DNA from: Edaphochlamys debaryana
Taxonomy: Eukaryota; Chlorophyta; Chlorophyceae; Chlamydomonadales
Reading direction: 5' to 3'
DNA length: 64,000 nucleotides
Assembly (NCBI GenBank): GCA_016858145.1
Contig: JAEHOE010000052.1
Coordinates: 676,934 to 740,933 of the forward strand
Position 1 is the stretch's first letter. Every line of letters starts with the position of its first letter. Shown in pieces: positions 11,528 through 22,000 of the stretch. The position numbers and the translations under genes are program-made. The notes under the pieces are model-generated. The model had not been told where the DNA came from, ran no database searches, and worked only from the letters and a program-made list of their open reading frames with translations.

Positions 11528-11548
11528 GGGGGGTCGGGGAACTTTGGG
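11528..11548 (+). repeat. Dispersed GGGGGGTCGGGGAACTTT word, copy 2
   Basis: Direct repeat of 11001-11021. It lies 217 bp to the left of the duplicated polycystin-tail fragment. Confidence 0.6.
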
Positions 11549-11764
11549 GCATGATATCGGCGAACTTTGTTTGTACCCCGCCTCCCACCTGCCCCGCCTC
11601 TCCACGCATCCTTGCCAGCCTGGTCCCCAGCCCAAAGCTGATTCCACGGCTAGACAATGCACTCAGAGGCCGTGTCGAAACTGGGATGGGAATGAGTGTA
11701 GCAGCTAGCGCTATGTTGAGCTCGGGTCCCTCGGCTCCGAGGCCGTTGTCTCCCCCACGGGTGC

Positions 11765-12078
11765 CCCTGCCCCCGCCTCGCCGCGTGTCGGCAATGGGCG
11801 GCGCACCGGTAGCGGCGGGCACACACGAGGGCGCGGCGGCATCGCCCGCCCTGGGCGAGGCCCCCCGCTCGCGCCTGGCTGCCCGGGCGGGCCCCGGCCC
11901 CGCCGCCCCGGCCGTGCCGCTGTCCCCCACGGCGGCTGTGGGGGCGGCTGACGTGGAGGCCCCGGCCGACTCGGGGCGCGGCTCCTCGGCTTCCTCCGCG
12001 GGGCCGGGGTCGCCCCGCTTCGCCCCCGGCTCCTACGCAGCGCACGAGGTGGTGGGGCAGGGGCCGCAGGGGGCGGCC
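11765..12078 (+). pseudogene. Inverted copy of part of the polycystin tail exon
   Basis: This 314-bp segment matches 16018-16319 read on the opposite strand. In my base-by-base comparison I found one substitution (Ala for Val in ASPALGEAP) and a 12-bp insertion adding Val-Gly-Ala-Ala after SPTAA. The shared peptide runs from [11 protein letters not shown] to GQGPQGAA and keeps its frame, but the flanks share nothing with the parent. No splice junction lies inside the parent segment, so DNA-level and RNA-level copying cannot be told apart, although the inverted position favours a DNA event. It is 844 bp beyond the putative poly(A) signal of its parent, with no start, stop or introns of its own. 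I treat it as a recent gene fragment. Confidence 0.85.
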
Positions 12079-12921
12079 GCTGCAGACTCAGTCGCCGCTG
12101 CCCCACAGCCCCGGCCTGGCCCCGGCCCTGCCGCCTCTATCGCCGCAGCGGGGTGCACGTCAGTACGTGTATCGCGCACAGAAGAGGCCGGGTGGGCAGG
12201 CGAGAAAGACACAGAGATGTCAGGAACAGATGAACGGCCCATGCTGCCCATAGCTGCTCCTCGCGCGCCTTCGTCGAAGGGCTTTGCTTGCTTCATGCTC
12301 CACTGCTGCATCCTATCCTGGCAATCTGCCTGGCCACCTTCCCCTGCGCTGCCTCGCCCTCCGGCAGGCGATCGAACCGGCCTTGGCGTGGCTGGAAGCG
12401 GTTGACAGCCGACGGGGGCTGATTGACTCCTGTAGCGTCGGGGAGGGCCGTGCCCACAGGTCCCCTCCATCGGACCTCCCTTGCCGGAAGGGCGGATGTG
12501 GCGCATCATGCAAGGATGCAAAGGCCCCATTCTCGTGCAAGTTTCGTTTCTGAGGGCTCGGCACGAAAGTGTTTTGACAACTTTCGTGCACGGGTCACGA
12601 CGGATCCTCCCGATGAGGCCCATGTTTCGTGCCCATGTACCGAAGCTTTTGGCCCCTGCTGACCCCCTTTCGGCATCCGGGTCAACCTGGGGAACACTTT
12701 CTGACGAGGGGCCCTAACGCAGGGCACGACCGTGCCAGCTGCAGGTAGTGCAGGACGCCCCCCCACCCCCTTGTACCGAAACTCCGAAAGGCACGGCCCC
12801 CGGAGAGGGTACGTACCTTGGGTCACAGCCAAGAGCCAAGCCCCAGGAAGAGTGGAAGATAGCAGCACTGACTCTGGCGACGCCATCTGGGACCAAGAGG
12901 ACGTGAATCCCCAGGCACACG
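12079..12921. other. Intergenic stretch beyond the polycystin 3' end
   Basis: No gene seen. It contains a perfect 10-bp-arm hairpin at 12561-12589. Plus-strand frames across it continue from the duplicated fragment but lack any family signature. Confidence 0.45.
12561..12589. repeat. Hairpin with 10-bp perfect arms
   Basis: GCACGAAAGT pairs with ACTTTCGTGC around a 9-base loop. The right arm shares the AACTTTCGT word seen next to the dispersed repeat at 60002-60010. Confidence 0.6.
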
Positions 12922-12926
12922 TTACA
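12922..12926 (-). terminator. Candidate TGTAA poly(A) signal of the polycystin gene
   Basis: TGTAA on the minus strand, the standard chlamydomonad polyadenylation signal, about 805 bases beyond the stop codon at 13733-13731. The 3' UTR would fill 12910-13730, a stretch with no other gene. I did not see a better match closer to the stop. Confidence 0.45.
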
Positions 12927-13730
12927 ACAGGTTCGTGCTAACAACAGGTGGGACTAAGATGCGGAACGCGTTGCCGCGCTGCCCGCCTCCAGCCATACGC
13001 CTCTGCATGGCGCGATTGCGGCCATGCCGGGGCATCCCGTCAGCAACAGGAGTCAGCATGTATGGTGCACCTTCGCGATACCTAGCAGAGCGAGGGGTGC
13101 GGGTATGCACGCCCAACGGCCCAAGCGGATCCCACACGCACGCACAGCACAGCACGCCATGAATAAAGGTATCCAATCCCCCATGTCGGGACGCAAGAAC
13201 GCAGGTGATGAGCCTTTGAGACTCCTCCCCTACCTAAGCATACTAGGGCGAACGTCTATCTCTTGCACGTTGAGACCCTCGACCGGCACGCGTGTTGGGT
13301 GTCTCTTAAGCCCGTGCCCCGACCTCACAGCACGCCTGAACGGGCACCGTACGAAACCGTCATCAGCGCACACCGTCAATGTTCACAAGTCAAGGAAACG
13401 GCCCCACGGAAACAATCGACGACAAGTTTAGTACCCGCTTATCAATTCAAAGCCAAAGACCGCCCAAGTTCAGAGCTAACTTGAGTCCTGGGCTCACATG
13501 CACCATGCGCATGCCATGCGGCCCCTTTCCCCCTCAGAACATACTCCAAAATCCCACAAGCTTCAGTGCTTTCTCATCAATAATGTCCACGCAACCTCCA
13601 CAACAAAGCGACCTTTGCTTCGCTGACACCCTCAAACCTCCTACACATGTGTCAATGTGCGCGCATGACGGCATGCATTCCGCCCAGCTGCCATCCGGCT
13701 CCACCTACCACAAAGCACACCGGCGTCTCG

Positions 13731-16700
13731 TCAGCCCCACCTGTTCCGCCTCTTGGCCTGGGGCATGCTCAGCAGCTCCGACTGCGCCTCGTGCGATGCG
13801 TGAAGCGCCGCCGTCAGATCCTCAGCACGCACCGCAACCCCGCCAGCCCCGCCCCCAGCCTCGCCCCCTCCTCCAGCACTCTCTACGCCCACCGTAGCAG
13901 CCGCCGCTAGTAACGCCTGCGTCGCTGCGGAAGGCGCCGCACCCGGCGCCTTCGCCACACCATCCTGCCGCGCCTCCCCTTCTGCTGCTGCTTGGCCCGC
14001 GGCCCCACCCGGCGTGACCAGCGGACCCGAGTCGCTCGACAGCATGGGCGGCGCTGCCACGTCGGATCGCTGATGCGAGCCGCTCGCAGCCGGGCCGCTG
14101 CGCCCTGCCACAGAGCCGCCTCCCCCCGGTGCTCCAAGCTGCGCCGGCGGGCCCTCCCGCGGCTGCTGGAAGCTGGCGGGTCGGCGCGGCGGCACGTAGG
14201 CGTTCAGGATCTGCCGAGCGGCCTCGCTGGAGCCCCGCGGCGGTCCCCCCCTCAGGGTGCTGCTGCTGCTGCCGGCGGTGAAGGAGCCGCCGCCCGCGGC
14301 GGCACGGAGCACCTCCGCCGCGCGGGCCGACGACATGCCGCCGCCAATGGAGCCCCCGCCGTGTGCAGACAGCGGCTCACCCCCGCCTGCCCCTCCGCCC
14401 ACGCCCCCGCGTGCAAAGGCTGCAAGGGCGTGCTCGGGAAGGTGGGAGGTGTCCAGGCTGCCGCGGCGGCGCGGCGGGAGGTGGAAGGACTCGCGCGGGA
14501 CCGCAGCGGCCAGCGACGGAGGAGGGCTGGTGGCGAGGTTGGGGGCGCCGTCGCCTGCGCCGACGGCCGGTAGTATGGCGGTCCGGGAGCCGGCGCGGCT
14601 GGGTGGGCCGCCGGGCAGAGGGTCGAGGCTGGAGCGACGGAAGGGCGGTGCGGGCAGTTGCGTCTGGGAGCCTGCTCGGGAGGGCGGCCCTGCTGGGCTG
14701 CGGAAGCCGGGCAGAGGCTGCATTGAAGTCTGAGACCCTGCCCGGCTGGGCGGGCCGCCCAAGCCTGCAGCGCCGTTGCTGCCCCGCCGAATGGGCTGGG
14801 CGGGCAGCTGCGTCTGAGAGCCTGCTCGGGAGGGCGCCCCAGAGCCGCGGAGGCCGGGCGGAGGCTGCATCATTGTCTGAGACCCGGCGCGACTGGGCGG
14901 GCCGCCCAAGCCAGCGGCCCCGTTGCTGCCCCGCCGAACGGGCGGCAGCGGCAGCGCTGCCTCCGCCGCGCCCCCAGACGCGGAAGCGCCGGGCGAGGGC
15001 GAAGACGAGGACGGTGGAGAAGCAATGGGCGGCGGCTGCTCCCCGCCGGGTGGCCCCCCTAGCGCCTGCGTTCCCAGCACCATTTGAAGGCTCGACTTGC
15101 GCCTGGGCTTGGACCTGAAGCTAGCGGCCGTGGGTCCGGCCCCGCCTGCAGCCCCGGCCCCCGCTTCTGCCGCTTGCGCGGTACGCGGTGACGGCAGCTG
15201 GGGCTGCGTACCCGAGGGCGCGCGGCTGGGAGGCCCGGGCAGGGGACGCGGCGTGGGCTCCTCCTCCGCGGCAGCGGAAGGTGGCGGCAGCTGACCGCGA
15301 AGGGGCGGCAGCGAGCTGGCTGCTGCCATGGGCATGGGCGGGGGGAGGTCTTTCTCGGTGCGCCGGCGGCGCGCGGGCGAGGGGTAGAGCGTGGCGACTG
15401 TTGCCTCCCGCTCCTCTTTCGGCGGCTCCGGGGGCGTGGCCGGGTCATTGGCCGTCCACTGCTGCGGCTGCGGAGCCGCCGCGGCCTCGGCATCCAGGTC
15501 CGCCCCCTGCCCCTGCCCCTGCCACTGCACGCCCCCTTCGTCCGCGTGGTCCCGAGCAGGGGGCGTCTGACCGCGCAGAGGCGGCAGCGCACCCAGCCGC
15601 TTCTCCGTCTGCCGGCGGCGCGGGGGCGGATAGAGCGAGGTCAGCACCGCCTCCTTGGGCGGCGGCTCCGCTGCGTCCGCCGCCGGGGGGCTGCGCACAG
15701 CCCCGGGGGACTCTACCTTGGGCGGGGAGCCGTCCTGCAGGGGGTGGGGGTGATGACAGTTGGGGGGCCAGGGCAAGCGGGCCTGAGACGGGTCGAGCCG
15801 AGCGACGCTGTGAGCGTTCCACCAAGGCAGACCCTTATACCCAGTCCCACCACCCGGAGCCCAGCCCCACGGTTCTGTCCTACGCCCCACGCGCCGGTCT
15901 TCGTGATTCTGACCTCTGCCCCCCACTCACCGGTCCCAAGCCGAGGCTGGGCGCTGCACGCAGCGACTGCGCCCCGCCCGGCCCCTCCTGCTGGTTGCCA
16001 CCCCCTGAGGCCGCGGGGGCCGCCCCCTGCGGCCCCTGCCCCACCACCTCGTGCGCTGCGTAGGAGCCGGGGGCGAAGCGGGGCGACCCCGGCCCCGCGG
16101 AGGAAGCCGAGGAGCCGCGCCCCGAGTCGGCCGGGGCCTCCACGTCAGCCGCCGTGGGGGACAGCGGCACGGCCGGGGCGGCGGGGCCGGGGCCCGCCCG
16201 GGCAGCCAGGCGCGAGCGGGGGGCCTCGCCCAGGACGGGCGATGCCGCCGCGCCCTCGTGTGTGCCCGCCGCTACCGGTGCGCCGCCCATTGCCGACACG
16301 CGGCGAGGCGGGGGCAGGGCCGCTCCGCCTCCTGCCCCTGGGGGAGGCAGCGGTGCGGTGCCGGGCCGCCGCGCGAGCGTGCTGCCCGCGTGCCCGCCGG
16401 CCCTGCCCGAGTTCTGTTTGGCCACCACCCTCCGCCTCGCGCCCCAGCCCCGGCTGTGCGGCCTGGAGGCAGCGGAGGTGGCGCGTGAGAGTGGGCGGGG
16501 GACCCCGAATGCCCCGGCTACGGGGCCAAAGCCCGGGCCCGCAGGAGCCCCCGGCAGGCCCGTCGCGGGCCCCAGCGTGAACGCCAGGTTCTGGAGCACG
16601 AAGGGCATGGGCGGCGGGCCCGTCGGGGCCGATGGCGCGATCTCGGTGGGCCCGGCCGGGCCCGCGGCCGCCAACCGCGCCGCCAGCTCCTTGCCCCGGG

Positions 16701-19031
16701 GGTGGGCCTCCAGCATGCGGTTGAGCGCGGCCTGCAGTGCGGCGGTGGCAGCGACCTGCTCCGCGAGGGCCGTCCGCATCTCCTCCGCGCGGCGGGTCAG
16801 GGCCCGGATGACGGCCAGCATGAGTGGTCCCACTGCCGCGGGCACCGGCTCTCGGGGAGAAGGAGGCCCGTTGTAAGCGGTAGTCGCGGGGGAGGGTGGA
16901 CGCGCGGGCGGCCCCGGGGCTGTGGCTGTGGCTGGAGGAGAGGCCAGGGCAGGGGCTTCGGAAGGGGCAGACCCGGGCAGCTCCACGGAGAGGGGTGTCT
17001 TGCCGGTGGGAGCCGGCGGTGAGGAGGCGCAGCGTTGGGCGTCGTCGGTGGCATGCTTGGGCGAGAGCGTGGGGGATATGGGCGACAGCGGGGCCGAGCC
17101 GGAGGAGGCCTCGGGCAGCGGCGGCAGTGTGGGGCTGGGGCGGTAGCCGCCCGTGAGGCGGGGGCCGGTCCGCAGCGGCGGGAGGGAGAGCGGCGGCAGT
17201 GTGCCCATGCGGCCGCTGGGGGAGGTGAGTGCGGTGGGCGAGGAGAGCGCGTCCAGCGGCCCCGGGGAGGTGGGGGTCGCCGGCATGGCCATGCCGCCAC
17301 CGCTGTGCAGCCCCGCCGGCGAGCGGGGGCTGTGCGGCGTACTGGCGGCCACACTCGCAGCCCCGCTGGCCACAGCACCACTGGCCGCCCCGTCCACTGA
17401 AGCCTGGCTGGCCCCAGTGGGCTCGGCCGCTGCCACGTCTGCGGCGGAGTCCGGGTGCTGGAGCTGGTGCGGGTGCGGCTCGGGCGCGGTGTGCGCAGGT
17501 TGGGGTGGGGCCTCTTGTGGCGGCACTGCGCTCGCCTCCACAGCCGTCAGCAGCGCCTGCAGCAGTGCCACCAGGCGGGGGTCGTCCCCGGCCCCGGCCC
17601 CGTCCTCCGCATTCCCGTCGGTAGCCATGAAGGCCACGGGGCCGGTGGCGCCAGGTGGCGGGAGCTGGGGCGGCACCTGCGTGGATGACCCGGCCCGGCG
17701 GGGCACCTGTGGGTGCGCAATGATCGGTGGCACCAGCACGGGCGCCGAGGCCGCACGCCCCGGCAGCCCGTGCCGTGGTGACATTGCCATCAGCTGTTGC
17801 AGGGGCGCCGCCGCCGCCAGGCCGCGCACGCTGCCCGCGCGGCCCGTGACGCCCGCCGCTGCCGCCAGTGCCGCGCCGTCGCCGTCGGCCGTGGTCCGGG
17901 GCGAGGTGGGCGGCTGGGCCGTGATCTCCGGTGGCAGGAGCTCGCCGGCGCCACTGGGTGGCGCTGGGCCGACGTTTGGGCCGGCGGTGACGTTGGGGGT
18001 GAGGCCTGGGCCGAGGGACGACGGCCGCCGCAGTGGGCCGGACCTCGCCGAGCCGATGCCGTCTGAGAAGGTGACGGCGCTCAGGCGCGTCTTGCGCAGG
18101 GCCTTGGCAGAGTTGCTGCCACCCGCCAGTGCCGAGGCCGCTGCAAGGACCGACGGCGGCAGGGCGGCCCGGGCGCCTGTCCCCGTGCTGTCGGCTGCAT
18201 GCTCTGCGGCGGAGGAGCCGCCGTCGGGGTGGTTGGGCTCGCTCACTGAGCCGGGCGGCGACACGGGGGGCTCCTCCGTCCCCGTCCCCGCCTCTTGGCC
18301 CAGCCCCGTGGACCCAGGGGCGGAGACGCTCGGGTGCCGGGGGCCAAGCTCGAGCGCCTCGGGCTCCGCTGTGGAGCCCCGCCGGGGCGAGCCCATGTGC
18401 GAGCTCATGTGCGAGCCTGTCCGGGAAGGCGGCTGGCCACCGCCCAGCTGGGGAGCGGTCATGGAAGCCTGGCGCGACCGCGCGAGAGCAAACAGGCTGG
18501 CCGCGGCCGCGTCGCCGCCGTGGGCCGCCCACTCGCGCATGCCGACGGCGTCCGCGGACATGCGCCGGCGACTGACGCCGCCCGTAACGCTCGGCTGCCG
18601 GGGCGAGACCACCGGCGGGTCCTTGTGATAGGCCATGTGGCCCATGCGCCGGACGAGGTGCGCCGCGACGAGGTGCTCCAGGACAATCACATCGGATGGC
18701 GAGGCGCGCTCATCGGTGTCCATGTCCGTGTCCAAGGCATCGTCGTCGCGATGATGCTCCTTGTCCTTGGACTCGTGCTCCTTATCGCCCTTGCCCTTCT
18801 CCGCGTCCTTGTCTTTCGCCTTGAGCTCGGCCGAGCCCTTTCGTGACAGCAGCGACGCCGTCAGCGGCCACACGAGCGACCGCCCAGAGCCCCAGCGCCG
18901 CCCGCTGCCACTGCCCGCGCTGCCGCCACTGCCGCCGCTGGAGGGCGGGGCCTTGAGCCGCAGCGCCCGCAGCAGGCCCTCCAGCTCGGCCGCGGTCAGG
19001 CGCTGGCCCGCGCCCACATTGAGGACCATGG
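13731..19031 (-). other. Cytoplasmic Ser/Pro-rich tail (two exons: 19031-15931, 15735-13731)
   Basis: About 1,700 residues after the channel. It opens with a short [16 protein letters not shown] helix, then an acidic/basic stretch ([19 protein letters not shown]). The rest is low-complexity Pro/Ala/Ser/Gly. The second exon holds about five copies of [11 protein letters not shown] spaced by basic sites (RRGSNG twice, RRSSLD, RRGSLD, RRKSSL) that match basophilic kinase consensus RRxS. The junction CCG|GTGAGT to CTGCAG|GAC is in phase 0. No folded domain is recognised. Part of the first exon (16018-16319) is duplicated in inverted orientation at 11765-12078. Confidence 0.8.
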
Positions 19032-22000
19032 TCCTGCGGGCAAGCAAGAAAAGGAAGGGATCTGTTGAACGACGCCACGCTAAGCGGCAGCACGAAAAGC
19101 GGACGGATCACTAAGCGCTAAGGAAGAGCACGAGAAGCGCATAATATGAAGGCCACGTCGATCCCCAAGCGCCATGCCCGGCTGACACGAGGACAAGCGT
19201 GAGATATGCCGTGCTCCTTCACCCGCCGCCCATGCACCCCAGTTCCCACTGCTCCTAGCGCCGTGCAAGCGCTCACTTGTACGCCACCTCGGCCTTTCGC
19301 GCCGCACTGAAGCTCTGCTGCAGGTTCTTGCGCAGCGCGTCGGCGGTGGCAAAGGAGGCCGCGAAGGACTGGCGCAGGCGCGACCACTGCCTGTCCACGG
19401 GGCCGCGCTTGGCGTTGACGCGGGCGATGAGGGCCGTAATGGCCTTGTTGCGGGGCGCGCGCTTCACCAGGTGCTGCGGGGGGGAGGGGGTTGAAGATAA
19501 GGAATGGGGCATTGACAGGGGTCGTACGTACGGTACACACGTCAGGAAAGCATGTCGATTGCGAGCAGAAGACTCGCTTCGCAACCCGGGGCGAGCTGGG
19601 CACCCGGCCTGCGCCCCCCGCTCATCAGCCCCCCACACCCACCTGCATCCACCAGCCCATGAGCGCCGCCACCTGCTGGGCCGCCAGGGGCTCGTGGGCG
19701 TTGGCCATCTGGGGGTGGAGGTGGGGGGTGGAGGAGAAGAGGTGGGGATGTTTCAGGGGGACCACAGAGTGTAGCTCAGAGAGTGCAGCTCATGCATGGA
19801 TGGAGGTTTGAGATGAGCACAGGGATGCGAGTGGTGAAGACCGAGGGCGTCACGAACGCACCCAGTCTGCGCAGCCCCAATTGAGTTCAGCCCAGGGCGC
19901 TCGCTGATGCCCCCCAGCCGCCGCCCCCACCCACCTTGAGCTCGGTGAAGGGCCAGGCCAGGATCGCCATCACGAAGCTGCGCGGAGCGCCAGGAGGAGG
20001 GTGCGGAGCGCTCAGTCGTTCGTCGAGGGGCCTCAGAACATGGCATTGACGCCCCGCCCTGGCCCGTGCCCCTGTCCACGGTCGCTCACGCTGCGGCAAG
20101 GCTGCCTGTGCTCTGCACCCCTGGCCCCACTTCATCCCGCCCCCTACGCCCCTGCTGCTACGCTGCCACCCACTTGGCGATGGTCCAGCAGAAGAACGCG
20201 GGCATGAGCAGCGCCACCAGCCAGGCCAGGAGGGCGTAGGCGCCGTTGGGCTGGTTGGCGGGCTGGGGGTGGGTGGGTGGGGGGTGGAAACAGGGGGGAA
20301 GAGGAGGGGGAGCGTGGATCTGAGTGTATCGGGGGCTGCTAGTGTAGCACGCAAAGTAAAGGCTGACCGATGGACTGCGCGAGATGAGGCAGGCAAGGTG
20401 CAAGGGGACGTGCCTGAGCAGCGCCCTCCCAGCCCTCCATCTAGCTGGCACTCACGTCCAGTACCGCTTCACGTGCTGCCGTACTGTCGTCCGTGGCGGC
20501 GCCATTGAAAAAGTACGACAGCGTCCACACCATGGCACTGGCAGGGCGGGGGCGGGGCGGGTACGTAATCGGCAGTTGTCATAAAGTTCCCGCGCCCACC
20601 TGTGGGCCCAAGTGTTCACCCTTCCCAGCGCCGCCGCCCCCTACCCCACCACCACCCACACCCACCTGGCCATCGTGCTGAGCTGCTGCACCACGTTGCC
20701 CCACAGCAGGTTGAGCAGCACCGCCACCACCGCCAGCAGCGCCACCAGCACCAGGCAGAAGTTGAGCATGTCGGGGACCTGGGGGAGGGGGGGAAACAGG
20801 GGGGAGAGGGGGGAGAGGGCGTGTGTTTCGTGTCATGGCATGGGGGGGAGGGGGGCCACCAGCACCAGGCAGAAGTTGATCGGGGACCTGGGTAGAGGCG
20901 GGGCGTGTTGAGAGAGGAAGAGAAAAGGGGTGGGGAACGCGGGGAACAGGGAGGCAAGATCGAGTGAAGGCTACCCGGTTGGCCCCCCCCCCCCACACAC
21001 ACACACACCGCCCAGGCTACCCAGGCACGCACCATGCGAGCCAGGGTGCCCGAGATGACGCTCAGCCGCGGCTGGAAGGACACGTGCTGCACCAGCCGTA
21101 CGACAAGCATCATCAGCACGATGCCCTGCGGTTGTACGGCAGTTGTACGACAGTGTTGCGGGAGTCTCAGACCGTAAACAGGCGGCTCGTTGCACAGGAG
21201 ATGACGTGCTCCCAGGCAGCGCCAGCCAGATCTGTTCGCCCCGTACGTAGGTTATGGTATGTTCCCGAGCAGCGCACAAGACCCATGGCCCCACCTGCAG
21301 CATGCCGTACAGGAGCCACGTGTTGTACATCTTCACGACGTTGTCGTACATCTCCTCAACCGCCGCCAGGCCCGACGCGTCCTCCTCCAGGGCCCAGCGC
21401 CCCGGCTCGCCCGGCAGCGGCGTGGGGGCAGCAGTGGCGTTGGCGGCGGCGGCGGCAGCAGCGGCGGCGGCCAGCTGCGAGGTGAGGTGAGATCCGAAAA
21501 CATCCAGCATGGCGAGAGATCGGTACGACATCAAGTTTGGCCTCCTTTGCATGCGGTTTCTGCCACACTGTTCACCGCCCACTGCCGGCCTCCCCCACAC
21601 ACATCTCCCCCAAACCCCACCCACCCCACCCAGACCCCACCTGCTCCGCCGACGGCTCCCTCCGCCGCAGCAGGAACAGGTTTGCGGGCGCGTGGGTCTG
21701 GGCGTCGTACACATTGTAGCTGGGAGGGGGGGGCCGTGCGAGGGGTTGGGGGCAGGAGGTGATGTGGGTCGGTAACTGTCGGCCGGGGCAAGCAGACTCG
21801 GCAACGGCCCAATCACCACACCCTGTCCCTACACCGGTCCCCTCCCCACCGGTCCCCTCCCCCCACTCCCCCTTCCCCCATGCCTCCCAATTCCGCAGAA
21901 GTCAGCGACGCACCACCTCTGCCCCCGTCCCGGTCCCCCCCCCCTCCCCCATTCCTCCCCGCCCCCACCTGGCCCGCTCCGGCGCCCCCCCCGCCGTCTT

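Noticed and set aside
12596..12640. Second hammerhead-like CCGATGAG with nearby TTTCG
   Set aside because: The CUGAUGAG core is mutated, and CGAAAC is not on the same strand at the right spacing.
14992..18628. Very long plus-strand open frames (for example 15188-16063, 15546-16580 and 17153-18628)
   Set aside because: They are antisense to GC-rich tail exons of the polycystin-type gene and encode Arg/Pro/Ala-rich noise.
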